Positions 1 through 7,175 of a stretch of DNA of 13,173 bases are shown here, one piece after another. The notes under the pieces were generated by a model that was given only the letters and a program-made list of their open reading frames with translations, did no database searches and was not told where the DNA came from. The stretch is from Erythrobacter sp. 34-65-8 (GTDB lineage: Bacteria; Pseudomonadota; Alphaproteobacteria; Sphingomonadales; Sphingomonadaceae), in assembly GCA_002278985.1 (NCBI GenBank), contig NCJP01000025.1:1-13173 (forward strand). Direction: 5' to 3'. The translations under genes and the position numbers were made by a program. Positions within the stretch are counted from its first letter, which is position 1. Every line of letters begins with the position of its first letter.

Positions 1-2
1 CG

Positions 3-32
3 GCGGCCCCGGCCGAGGCGGTGCGGCGCTAG
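3..32 (+). CDS. Possible C-terminal tail of an upstream gene (partial)
   Basis: One plus-strand frame is open from the window edge and ends at a TAG at 30-32, giving only the tail AAPAEAVRR. The composition (Ala/Pro/Glu/Arg-rich) suits the end of an alphaproteobacterial protein, but nine residues cannot identify it. It would lie 50 nt before ndk on the same strand. In related genomes I recall a DNA polymerase III chi subunit gene in this place, but nothing here proves that. It could also be a chance open frame. Confidence 0.25.
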   Translation, partial: AAPAEAVRR

Positions 33-82
33 TTGCGCGCCGCATTCTCCCACGCACTTTCACGACTTCGAAGGAACACCCG

Positions 83-505
83 ATGGCGGTCACCCGCACC
101 TTTTCGATCATCAAGCCCGATGCCACCCGCCGCAACCTGACCGGTGCGGTCACCAAGATGCTGGAAGACGCCGGCCTGCGCGTCGTTGCCTCCAAGCGCA
201 TTCACATGACCCGCGAGCAGGCCGAGGGTTTCTATGCCGTTCACAAGGAACGCCCCTTCTTTGGCGAACTGGTCGATTTCATGATCAGCGGCCCGGTGGT
301 GGTGCAGGTTCTCGAAGGCGAGAACGCCATGCAGCTCAACCGTGACACGATGGGCGCGACCAACCCCAAGGACGCAGCCCCCGGCACGATCCGCGCCGAA
401 CTGGCCGAAAGCATCGAAGCCAACACCGTCCACGGTTCGGACAGCGACGAGAACGCCGCGATCGAGATCGCCTACTTCTTCAAGCCGGAAGAAATCGTCG
501 GCTGA
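83..505 (+). CDS. ndk: Nucleoside diphosphate kinase
   Basis: Transfers the gamma-phosphate of ATP to nucleoside diphosphates through a phosphohistidine, balancing NTP and dNTP pools in the cytoplasm. The 140-residue product has the usual family length. It opens with the typical [10 protein letters not shown] strand (residues 5-14), carries the nucleotide-binding [12 protein letters not shown] loop (87-98) and the active-site signature NTVHGSD (114-120), with H117 as the phosphorylated histidine. The ATG at 83 is preceded by GAAGGA at 70-75 with 7 nt spacing, which settles the start. A strong intrinsic terminator follows 24 nt after the stop, so transcription is expected to end here. Nothing is missing or truncated. 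Confidence 0.98.
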   Translation: MAVTRTFSIIKPDATRRNLTGAVTKMLEDAGLRVVASKRIHMTREQAEGFYAVHKERPFFGELVDFMISGPVVVQVLEGENAMQLNRDTMGATNPKDAAPGTIRAELAESIEANTVHGSDSDENAAIEIAYFFKPEEIVG

Positions 506-528
506 GCCGGGTTTCCAGGCATTTCGAC

Positions 529-563
529 AAGGGCCGCGCCGGGAAACCGCCGCGGCCCTTTTT
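529..563 (+). terminator. Intrinsic terminator after ndk
   Basis: A perfect 10-bp stem, AAGGGCCGCG (529-538) pairing with CGCGGCCCTT (551-560), closes a 12-nt loop. The right arm runs straight into a T tract (559-563). It lies just past the ndk stop and has the standard layout of a Rho-independent terminator on the plus strand. The T tract overlaps the left edge of an FNR-type palindrome by two bases. Confidence 0.92.
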
Positions 564-575
564 GATTTGCATCAA
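562..575. promoter_or_regulatory. FNR/FixK-type binding site (TTGAT-N4-ATCAA)
   Basis: The 14-bp sequence TTGATTTGCATCAA is a perfect inverted repeat and matches the known consensus TTGAT-N4-ATCAA of the FNR/FixK/Anr subfamily of CRP-type regulators. It is intergenic, immediately after the ndk terminator, and its centre (568.5) is 65 nt before the ATG of the DUF465 gene at 634. An activator bound there would suit a start site near 605-610. I see no good -10 hexamer at the matching distance (598-603 reads CACAGA), so function is inferred from the site alone. Confidence 0.6.
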
Positions 576-633
576 CGACCATGCGGCGCTGGCGGGGCAC
601 AGAAGGGCATCACCAACCGGGAAGGACCCCAGA

Positions 634-885
634 ATGTCGCATACCCCCCACGAACTGGCCGATGAATTCCCTCAGGACCGGGATCTTATTCACCGGCTCA
701 AGCAGGATGACGCGCACTTCGCCCGGCTGGCCGAGGCGTATCACACGGTAAACCGGGCCATCCATCGCATCGAAAGCGAAGTCGAGCCGGCATCGGATGA
801 GCGTGCCGAAGAGCTCAAGAAGGAACGGCTGGCGCTTGCGGACGACCTGTCGGCCATGCTGGCCAAGGCCCGCACCCCCGCCTGA
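634..885 (+). CDS. DUF465 (YdcH-like) small protein
   Basis: An 83-residue protein of the DUF465/YdcH family, whose biochemical role is not known to me. Family marks are visible: an N-terminal HELADEFPQ stretch, the LKQDDAHFARLAEAYHTVN core (residues 22-40), and a charged helical C-terminal half with ERAEELKKERLALADDL, likely a two-helix coiled coil. There is no signal peptide or membrane segment. The ATG at 634 is chosen because GAAGGA at 621-626 sits 7 nt upstream and homology begins there, although the frame stays open further upstream. The gene is separated from ndk by a terminator and has an FNR-type site upstream, so it is probably a separate transcript. Its stop is only 3 nt from the stop of the convergent sulfotransferase gene. 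Confidence 0.88.
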   Translation: MSHTPHELADEFPQDRDLIHRLKQDDAHFARLAEAYHTVNRAIHRIESEVEPASDERAEELKKERLALADDLSAMLAKARTPA

Positions 886-888
886 GGG

Positions 889-2007
889 TCAGGCTGCACC
901 GAACCGGGCAAGGTCGCGGGCGTGCGCGTGGTGCGCGTCCTGTGCGGCCTTGCCCTGTTCCGTCTCCATCGCAGAGAGGGCTGCGGCGCTGAAGTCCAGC
1001 CCCAGCACGGCATAGACCCGCGTGATTTCGCTGCGCCAGTCGGCGTTGAGCGCGGCATAGTCGACCCGTGCGACCGGCCCGTTCCAGCCGGCCAGGGCCG
1101 CTTCCACCCGCTCGTGCCGCAGTGCCAGGTTGCGCCGCCATTCCGCCTCGATCGCTTCAACCGAGGCATTGTCCGTCTGGAATGCCATTTGCGCCGCGAC
1201 CATCGAGACGGAGCTGGCGAGCACTTCGGCGTGGTTGCGGTGGGTCACCACCAGCCGCGCGTCGGGAAATTGCTCCAGCAGGGCTGGCAGGTGCTCGCAG
1301 AACTGGGGGCACTTCATGACCCGCGGCCGCGCGGCATTGCCCATGGTGGCAGCATCGGTTCGCAGCAGCCGCGCGAACTCGCGATAGACCGCTTTGCCAT
1401 CCTGCGCCTCGTTGAACGCGACATAGCTCGGGATGGCGTATTGCGCTTCGTAGGTACAGGCATCGAGCGCGGCGGACAGCCAGCCGATTTCCTCGTCCGT
1501 CCGGGTTGCAAACCAGTCCGGCCTCCGGGGAACGGGATCGTGGCTGTTGCAGAACAGGGTGCCCACATGGGCCGGGTCGGCCGCCAGCAGGCGGTGCATC
1601 CGCGTGGTCCCGGCGCGCATCTGGCCGACCACGATAATCGGGGGGGCGACAGGGGTTTGAGCCAATGCTGGCTGTTCCTGCCACAGCCTGCCCAGCGCGT
1701 GGCGCTTGCGGATGGCGCTGGTGATCTGGCCATAGGCCATCGTGTGGCCCAGGGCGTTGAGCCCGGCCTCGTCCCGCAGGGCCTGGCACAGCCGCTCCAG
1801 CCGATCGCGGAAATCGGCCACATCGCTCTCGCTCCGGCCGGCGTGTTCGTCGTCCGGAGTGAAACCCTTGCTCCCGGTGTACCAGAGAAATCCCGGATCG
1901 AGCGGCGGCTTGGGGGTCACGCCCCGGTTCCACAGTGTCTCGACCAGCGCGCCCGCCTTCTCCGACAGGCGCGAGCGGGTCAGCGGGTGCGGGCGGGGCG
2001 GCGCCAT
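889..2007 (-). CDS. Sulfotransferase family protein
   Basis: A 372-residue protein of the PAPS-dependent sulfotransferase superfamily (Sulfotransferase_3 type), expected to move a sulfuryl group from PAPS to an unknown acceptor. The 5'-phosphosulfate loop is at about residues 124-145 (IIVVGQMRAGTTRMHRLL). A 3'-phosphate-binding segment lies downstream, where the LVVTHRNHAEVLASSVSM stretch follows a VMKCPQF strand. The N-terminal ~115 residues are helical and less recognisable. No signal peptide or membrane span is seen. The ATG at 2007 shares one base with the stop of the upstream purN-yjbR gene (TGATG), which indicates translational coupling and makes this the last gene of the purM operon. 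Acceptor specificity cannot be read from the sequence. It converges with the DUF465 gene across a 3-nt gap. Confidence 0.88.
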   Translation of the reverse strand: MAPPRPHPLTRSRLSEKAGALVETLWNRGVTPKPPLDPGFLWYTGSKGFTPDDEHAGRSESDVADFRDRLERLCQALRDEAGLNALGHTMAYGQITSAIRKRHALGRLWQEQPALAQTPVAPPIIVVGQMRAGTTRMHRLLAADPAHVGTLFCNSHDPVPRRPDWFATRTDEEIGWLSAALDACTYEAQYAIPSYVAFNEAQDGKAVYREFARLLRTDAATMGNAARPRVMKCPQFCEHLPALLEQFPDARLVVTHRNHAEVLASSVSMVAAQMAFQTDNASVEAIEAEWRRNLALRHERVEAALAGWNGPVARVDYAALNADWRSEITRVYAVLGLDFSAAALSAMETEQGKAAQDAHHAHARDLARFGAA

Positions 2008-2969
2008 CAGAAAGCGTCGGCGGCGTCGAGCAGCCCGGTGAGGCGGCGCGGAGCGACACTGCGCCAGCTGCGGGCGATCCAGTGGGCCACCTGGTCCCAG
2101 TCGGTATCGCGCCGGTTGAGCACGATCCCGACCCAGCCGCTCGCACCGTAGAACGCGGGGCGGTAGAACCGTTCCGGATCGCGCGCGATCAGGTCGGTCA
2201 TCTCATCCACTCCGCTGGTCTTGGCGAGCAGAGCGATGTGCGGTTCGCCATGGTGGCGATCGCTGAAATAGGCGAAGAACTTGCCGCTCCTGCCGCTGGT
2301 GCGGAAGCCCGGCGCGCCGTGGCTGTCGCGTTCCTCGGCTTCCGGCATGGCCATGGCCAGTTTGCGCACGCGGGCGAGCAGCCAGTCGCTGTCATGGTGG
2401 CGCGCGACATAGCGGTTTAGCACATGCGGATAGAGCTGGTGCTCCGCCATGCGCACCCGCGCGGCGAGGGTCTCCGCCGTTTCTCCGGGCCGGATCGCCA
2501 CTGCCAGCTGGCCCAGTACTTCGCCCGCGTCCAGGTCGGGCGTGACGAGGTGGACCGATACGCCGCCAGCTGTGTCTCCGGCGGCAATGGCGCGGGCGTG
2601 AGTATCCAGCCCCTTGTATCGGGGCAGCAGCGAAGGATGGATGTTGAGCATCCGGCCCTGGCACCGCCCGACGAAACCGTCGCTGAGGATGCGCATGTAC
2701 CCGGCCAGCGCAATGTGATCCGCCCCGGCGCGCAGGACTTCGGCTTCCATCGCCGCGTCATGCGCTTCCCGGCTCATGCCTTTGTGGGCGAGCGCAAATG
2801 TGGGAATGCCTTCAGCCTCGGCCAAGGCAAGCCCGGGTGCGGCGGGATCGTTCGATGCCACCAGCACGATCTCGTAGGCAGCACCGGGCAGGCGGCTGGC
2901 GTGGATCAGGGCGGCCATGTTTGAACCCGCCCCAGACAGGAACACGGCCACCCGCGCCTTGTCTGACAT
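2007..2969 (-). CDS. purN: PurN (GAR formyltransferase) fused to a YjbR/MmcQ domain
   Basis: The first ~187 residues are a complete phosphoribosylglycinamide formyltransferase, which formylates GAR with 10-formyl-THF in step three of purine synthesis. Visible are SGAGSNM (12-18), the NIHPSLLP motif with N109 and H111, and DLDAGEV with D147, matching the catalytic N/H/D triad of the family. PurN proteins normally end near 190-215 residues. Here the frame continues after NRYVARHHDSD straight into a full YjbR/MmcQ domain (about 195-310: DWLLARVRKLAMAMPEAEE through the RFYRPAFYGASGWVG core), total 320 residues. The linker is about seven residues. The start at 2969 is the first ATG with PurN homology, 16 nt after purM, without a strong Shine-Dalgarno. 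YjbR domains have a CyaY-like fold and no firm role. An out-of-frame ATGA at 2392-2395 marks the junction. Confidence 0.93.
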   Translation of the reverse strand: MSDKARVAVFLSGAGSNMAALIHASRLPGAAYEIVLVASNDPAAPGLALAEAEGIPTFALAHKGMSREAHDAAMEAEVLRAGADHIALAGYMRILSDGFVGRCQGRMLNIHPSLLPRYKGLDTHARAIAAGDTAGGVSVHLVTPDLDAGEVLGQLAVAIRPGETAETLAARVRMAEHQLYPHVLNRYVARHHDSDWLLARVRKLAMAMPEAEERDSHGAPGFRTSGRSGKFFAYFSDRHHGEPHIALLAKTSGVDEMTDLIARDPERFYRPAFYGASGWVGIVLNRRDTDWDQVAHWIARSWRSVAPRRLTGLLDAADAF

Positions 2970-2985
2970 GGGTTCACGCCCGGCG

Positions 2986-4092
2986 TCAGGCAAGGTGGGT
3001 CGCCTCCCACGGCTCACGCGCCGACCAGGCCTCGACCGAACCGCGCACGGTGCAGCCGCGGGTTCCCTCCTCGATCCGGCCGATCCGGAGCACGGTCTCA
3101 CCCGCGGCGGAAAGGTCGGACATCAGCGTGTCGACATCGTCCTCGTCAACTGCCAGGACCATGCCGATTCCGCAGTTGAACGTGCGGGCCATCTCGGCCG
3201 GCTCGATATTGCCCTGCGCCTGGAGGAAAGCCATCAGGCGGGGCTGCGCCCAGGCGTCGGCATCGACCACCGCGTGCGCGCCTTCGGGCAGGACGCGGGG
3301 GATGTTCTCCAGCAGCCCGCCACCGGTGATGTGGGCGAGCGCGGCGATCCGCCCGGCGCGGATGGCGGGCAGCAGGCTTTTCACATAGATCCGGGTCGGG
3401 GCCATCAGCGCGTCAATCAGGATCACTTCAGGATCGAACAGAGCCGGGCGATCCAGCTTCCAGCCTTTGTCCGCCGCCAGCCGCCGGACCAGCGAGTACC
3501 CATTCGAATGGACGCCGGAACTTGCAAGGCCGAGCAGGGCCTGGCCGGGGGCCACCTTGTCGCCGGTCAACTGCTCGCCGCGTTCGACCGCGCCGACGCA
3601 GAATCCGGCCAGATCATAATCGCCAGCCGCATACATTCCCGGCATTTCCGCCGTCTCGCCGCCAATCAAGGCGCAGCCAGCTTCCTTGCACCCGTCAGCG
3701 ATGCCGGCGATCACCCGCTCGGCCACACCGCTTTCAAGCTTGCCGGTGGCGAAATAGTCGAGGAAGAACAGCGGCTCTGCCCCCTGGACGATCAGATCAT
3801 TCACGCACATGGCGACGAGATCGATCCCGACCGTATCGTGCCGCCCGCTATCGATGGCGAGCTTGAGCTTGGTGCCAACCCCGTCATTGGCAGCGACCAG
3901 CAGGGGATCGGTATATCCGGCAGCCTTGGGATCGAAGAAGCCGCCGAATCCGCCGATTTCCGCGTCCGCGCCGGGGCGCCGCGTGGCCTTCACCAGAGGG
4001 CCGATGGCACGAACCAGCGCGTTGCCGGCCTCGATCGAAACCCCGGCTTCGGCATAGGTATACCGGTCGGGAGGAGGGTTGTTCGCAGACAT
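2986..4092 (-). CDS. purM: Phosphoribosylformylglycinamidine cyclo-ligase (AIR synthetase)
   Basis: ATP-dependent closure of the imidazole ring (FGAM to AIR), step five of de novo purine synthesis, cytoplasmic. The 368-residue product shows the AIRS family marks in order: [12 protein letters not shown] near the N-terminus, [11 protein letters not shown], the [21 protein letters not shown] segment, [43 protein letters not shown] and FNCGIGM. The chosen ATG at 4092 gives a normal N-terminus ([13 protein letters not shown]). The frame is open further upstream but overlaps the divergent gene and shows no homology there. The ribosome site is weak. It is the first gene of a minus-strand operon with purN-yjbR and the sulfotransferase, and its 5' end is 35 nt from a divergent start. 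Confidence 0.96.
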   Translation of the reverse strand: MSANNPPPDRYTYAEAGVSIEAGNALVRAIGPLVKATRRPGADAEIGGFGGFFDPKAAGYTDPLLVAANDGVGTKLKLAIDSGRHDTVGIDLVAMCVNDLIVQGAEPLFFLDYFATGKLESGVAERVIAGIADGCKEAGCALIGGETAEMPGMYAAGDYDLAGFCVGAVERGEQLTGDKVAPGQALLGLASSGVHSNGYSLVRRLAADKGWKLDRPALFDPEVILIDALMAPTRIYVKSLLPAIRAGRIAALAHITGGGLLENIPRVLPEGAHAVVDADAWAQPRLMAFLQAQGNIEPAEMARTFNCGIGMVLAVDEDDVDTLMSDLSAAGETVLRIGRIEEGTRGCTVRGSVEAWSAREPWEATHLA

Positions 4093-4127
4093 GGCCACAG
4101 GCTTTAGTCTTTCGTGCTTGGATTTCC

Positions 4128-5435
4128 ATGCCCGATTGGGCAAAAGGCCGCCGGTTTTCCCCGATGGCCCAGTTGCTTCTCCTCCCCGCCCGCGCGCGCA
4201 CCCGCACTTTGGCCCTGCTGCTTGGCGGGGTGTTGCTGCTGGCCGGGCTGGCCGTGGCCTGGGCGCAGGTTGAAGGCGAGCGCGGAATCGCTCCGATTGC
4301 CAGCAGTACCGACATAGAGGTTGATGAAATCGACGTCGACGTGAAGGGCGACAATGCAGAGGACGCCCGGGCCAAAGGCTGGCTGGAAGCCCAGCGCAAG
4401 GCATGGGCCAAGCTGGGCGGCCCGGCCATTGCCGACGGGCAGCTCCAGTCGATGGTCTCTGCCATTGTGATCGAGCGCGAGCAGATCGGGCCGCGGCGCT
4501 ACATTGCCCGACTCGGGGTCATTTTCGACCGGGCCCGGGCAGGCGGACTTCTCGGCGGCGGCGGCCCGGTCCGCCGGTCCGCTCCGATGCTGCTGGTTCC
4601 GGTGACCATCTCCGGCGGTACGGCACTGGTCTATGAACGGCGCAACCCGTGGCAGCAGGCCTGGGCGGAGTTCCAGTCAGGGGCGAGCCCGATCGACTAT
4701 GTCCGCCCCTCGGGCGCGGGCGGCGATTCGCTCCTGGTGACCTTCGGCCAGACCAGCCGCCGCAGCCGCACCTGGTGGCGCAACATTCTCGATCAGTTCG
4801 GCGCAGCGGACGTGCTGGTGCCGATGGCGCACTTGCGCCATGCCTATCCCGGCGGCCCCGTTACCGGCACCTTCACCGCGCGGTATGGGCCGGACAACGA
4901 CTATCTCGGCTCCTTCACCCTCACGGCCAAGGGGCCGGAGGAACTGCCGGAGATGCTGGAGCAGGCCGTGCGCCGGTTCGACCGGATGTTCGGCCAGGCG
5001 CTGGCTGATGGCAAGCTGCGCCCTGACCCGACGCTCAGCATGGCCGGCGCGGAAATCGATCCGGCCCTGCAGCGCCTGATCGAAATCGGCCGCCAGATCG
5101 AAGCGCAGGAGCGCGCCGCTGCGGCTCAGCCGGGAGCGGATGAAACTGCTGGCGATGGGACCGATGCACCCCAGGTTCCTGTCGAGACACCGCAGGTGGT
5201 GTCGGCGTTCGTGGTCCAGTTCGCCACGCCGGACGCGGGCGCTTTTGACGCCACGCTGGCTGCCGTCCGGGGAGCACCCGGCGTGCGCGGCGCGGCGACC
5301 ACCAGTGTCGGGATTGGCGGCACTTCGGTAATGACGGTCAGCTATGGCGGGTCGATTGACCAGCTGGCCGCTGCCCTGCGCGGGCGCGGGTTTACCGTAA
5401 CGCAAGGCAGCAACGCGCTCGCCATCCGCCGCTGA
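4128..5435 (+). CDS. DUF2066-type exported protein
   Basis: A 435-residue protein of unknown function with an N-terminal signal sequence: an Arg-rich n-region, a hydrophobic core ([18 protein letters not shown]) and a likely cleavage after AWA. The first mature part (about 60-155) resembles DUF2066: a [31 protein letters not shown] helix, then an [19 protein letters not shown] strand pair and MLLVPVTI. A flexible Ala/Pro/Asp-rich linker (about 325-360) leads to a ~75-residue C-terminal domain with two similar beta-alpha-beta halves; I recall relatives being annotated as heavy-metal-associated, but no CxxC is present. An internal ATG at 4164 would give a more conventional signal peptide. The ATG at 4128 has a marginally better GGA upstream, so the start is uncertain by 12 codons. 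It is followed after 4 nt by hdaA. Confidence 0.85.
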   Translation: MPDWAKGRRFSPMAQLLLLPARARTRTLALLLGGVLLLAGLAVAWAQVEGERGIAPIASSTDIEVDEIDVDVKGDNAEDARAKGWLEAQRKAWAKLGGPAIADGQLQSMVSAIVIEREQIGPRRYIARLGVIFDRARAGGLLGGGGPVRRSAPMLLVPVTISGGTALVYERRNPWQQAWAEFQSGASPIDYVRPSGAGGDSLLVTFGQTSRRSRTWWRNILDQFGAADVLVPMAHLRHAYPGGPVTGTFTARYGPDNDYLGSFTLTAKGPEELPEMLEQAVRRFDRMFGQALADGKLRPDPTLSMAGAEIDPALQRLIEIGRQIEAQERAAAAQPGADETAGDGTDAPQVPVETPQVVSAFVVQFATPDAGAFDATLAAVRGAPGVRGAATTSVGIGGTSVMTVSYGGSIDQLAAALRGRGFTVTQGSNALAIRR

Positions 5436-5439
5436 GCCG

Positions 5440-6051
5440 ATGGGCCAGATTGTCTTGCCGCTGGATCTGCGCCGCCCGGGCGACGCCACCCGCATTGTCG
5501 TGGGAACGGCCAATGCTGAAGTCATCGAGGCTCTCGGACGGCCCGAAAGCTGGCCTTTCCGGACCGCCGTCCTCACCGGATCGCCGCGCTCGGGCAAGTC
5601 GCTCCTGGCCCGCTGGTTCGCCGCCGAGGGGCGGGGCGAGTCGATTGACGGGGCCGACTCGGTGGACGAGACGACCCTGTTCCACCGCTGGAACCGCGCG
5701 CAGGAAGATGGCCGGCCGCTGCTGCTGGTGGTCAACGGGGAGACATGGGATATTGCGCTGCCGGACCTGCGATCACGCATGGGGGCCGCCTTGCAGCTGC
5801 GGATCGGTGCGCCTGATGACGCGATGGTCGCGGCGCTGATCGAGGCCCATGCGCAGCAGCGGGGGCTTGTCCTTGGCGAAGGGGCGCTTACCTATCTCGT
5901 GCCGCGCACGACCCGCAGCTTCGCAGCGATAGAGCGGCTGGTGGAAACCATCGACCGGCTGAGCATGGAGCGCAAGGTACCGGCCACCCAGTCGGTCTGG
6001 CGGGATGCGCTGGAGGCAATCGAAGGACCGCGGCAGGCACGCTTGCTTTAG
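5440..6051 (+). CDS. hdaA: HdaA: DnaA-related ATPase, regulator of replication initiation
   Basis: A 203-residue Hda-type protein. In this family the protein binds the DNA polymerase beta-clamp and stimulates ATP hydrolysis by DnaA, preventing re-initiation. The N-terminus QIVLPLDL (residues 3-10) is a clamp-binding motif. Walker A is GSPRSGKS (47-54). The Walker B position reads SIDGAD (68-73), where relatives usually have two adjacent acidic residues; here the second is Gly71. The arginine-finger region LPDLRSRMGA follows, then the AAA+ lid with TTRSFAAIERLVETID. There is no DnaA DNA-binding domain, as expected. It starts 4 nt after the DUF2066 gene and ends 27 nt before the serine acetyltransferase gene, so these are probably co-transcribed. 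Confidence 0.88.
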   Translation: MGQIVLPLDLRRPGDATRIVVGTANAEVIEALGRPESWPFRTAVLTGSPRSGKSLLARWFAAEGRGESIDGADSVDETTLFHRWNRAQEDGRPLLLVVNGETWDIALPDLRSRMGAALQLRIGAPDDAMVAALIEAHAQQRGLVLGEGALTYLVPRTTRSFAAIERLVETIDRLSMERKVPATQSVWRDALEAIEGPRQARLL

Positions 6052-6078
6052 CGGTGGGGAAGTGGGAGTCTGCTTGCG

Positions 6079-6795
6079 ATGTTTGACCGGCTGACCGCCT
6101 ATCTCGACTCGATCCGCGCCCGCGATCCGGCGCCCCGGTCGCGCTGGGAAATCCTACTCTATCCTGGCGTGCTCGCACTGGGCCTTCACCGGGTGGCGCA
6201 CTGGCTGTTCGAGGCAAAGCTCTATTTCCTTGCCCGGCTGGTGAACCATTTCAGCCGCTTCCTGACCGCGATCGACATCCATCCGGGCGCGACCATCGGG
6301 AAGAACTTCTTCATCGACCACGGCTTCACCGTGATTGGTGAAACCGCGCTGATCGGGGACAATGTGACCATTTACCAGTGCGTCACTCTGGGCGGCACCA
6401 ATCCGACCAATGGCGTGGGCGGCAAGCGGCACCCGACCATTGAGGATAACGTGATCATCGGTTCCGGCGCACAGGTGATCGGCCCGATCACGGTCGGCAA
6501 CCGGGCGCGGATCGGCGCCAATGCCGTGGTGACCGACGATGTCCCGGAAGGCGCCACCATGATCGGCCTCAAGGCCCGCTCGACCCTGGTGCCGGCCGAG
6601 CAATGGCTGCGCGAATTCATTCCCTATGGCACGCCCTGTGACGACCCTTGCGAGGAAGCTGCCGGCGTTGGCCGCGATTGCGTCGAGAAACTGGAGGGCG
6701 AACTGGCCGCCTTGCGGGCGGAAATTGCCGAGCTGCGGCAAGCGACCGGCGCTCGTGCTGTTCCGGCACCCCGGCGCAAGCGGACCGGTAGCTGA
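6079..6795 (+). CDS. cysE: Serine O-acetyltransferase (EpsC/CysE type)
   Basis: Acetylates L-serine with acetyl-CoA to O-acetylserine, the first step of cysteine synthesis in the cytoplasm. The 238-residue protein has a short N-terminal helical domain (to about 65), typical of the EpsC subgroup rather than the long E. coli CysE. A left-handed beta-helix built of hexapeptides follows: DIHPGATIGKNFFIDHG carries the catalytic Asp-His environment, then YQCVTLGGTN, GGKRHPTIEDNVIIGSGA and RIGANAVVTDDVP. The C-terminus is unusual: about 60 residues beyond the beta-helix, with three cysteines (CDDPC, RDC), a coiled-coil heptad stretch (VEKLEGELAALRAEIAELRQ) and a basic end. The ATG at 6079 has a GGGAG-like site upstream. 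Its stop overlaps the DUF2794 start (TGATG). Confidence 0.94.
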   Translation: MFDRLTAYLDSIRARDPAPRSRWEILLYPGVLALGLHRVAHWLFEAKLYFLARLVNHFSRFLTAIDIHPGATIGKNFFIDHGFTVIGETALIGDNVTIYQCVTLGGTNPTNGVGGKRHPTIEDNVIIGSGAQVIGPITVGNRARIGANAVVTDDVPEGATMIGLKARSTLVPAEQWLREFIPYGTPCDDPCEEAAGVGRDCVEKLEGELAALRAEIAELRQATGARAVPAPRRKRTGS

Positions 6796-7172
6796 TGCTG
6801 TCTGGCGGCGGCGGCGGGCAGGCTGGGGGGCCGGGCGGCACCATCGTTGCTTTCCCCTCAAGGCAGCCCGATCAGGTCGGCTTCTCGCGCGAGGAACTTT
6901 CGCGCATTCTCGATACCTACGGCCGGATGGTGTCGGCTGGGCAGTGGCGCGACTACGCGATGGATTTTACCCGTGACTTTGCCAGTTTCGCCGCATTCAA
7001 GCGCACCGCCGAACGCCCCCAGGCGCGGATCGAGAAACGACCGTCACTCCGTTCGCGGCAGGGTATGTGGACGCTCTACGGCGAACACGGCCAGGTGCTG
7101 AAGCGGGGCCACGACCTCGCGGGCGTGCTGGCTCCGATAGAGCGGCGTCTGGTAAAGGTGGTGACAGGCTAG
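6795..7172 (+). CDS. DUF2794 protein
   Basis: A 125-residue member of DUF2794, an alphaproteobacterial family without an assigned function that I know of. After a Gly-rich start encoded by GGC repeats come the family marks: FSREELSRILDTYGRMVSAGQWRDYAMDF (about 29-57), IEKRPSLRSRQGMWTLY and a closing LKRGHDLAGVLAPIERRL. It is soluble, with no signal or membrane segment. The ATG at 6795 shares its A with the stop of the serine acetyltransferase gene, so it is probably translated by coupling. The first 15 residues (LSGGGGGQAGGPGG) are low-complexity and may be disordered. The stop lies 3 nt from the convergent membrane-protein gene. Confidence 0.88.
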   Translation: MLSGGGGGQAGGPGGTIVAFPSRQPDQVGFSREELSRILDTYGRMVSAGQWRDYAMDFTRDFASFAAFKRTAERPQARIEKRPSLRSRQGMWTLYGEHGQVLKRGHDLAGVLAPIERRLVKVVTG

Positions 7173-7175
7173 CGC

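Noticed and set aside
922..2151. Long plus-strand open frame opposite the sulfotransferase gene
   Set aside because: It is antisense to a gene with clear sulfotransferase motifs, reads as Arg/Gly/Gln-rich noise without family features, and results from high GC content suppressing stop codons.
4677..5780. 367-codon minus-strand open frame opposite the DUF2066 and hdaA genes
   Set aside because: No recognisable motif, Arg-rich shadow translation, and it overlaps two genes with family-level support on the other strand.
6800..6840. GGC/GGG-rich repeat at the start of the DUF2794 gene
   Set aside because: It is short low-complexity coding sequence for a Gly-rich leader; not a tandem-repeat locus or mobile-element scar.
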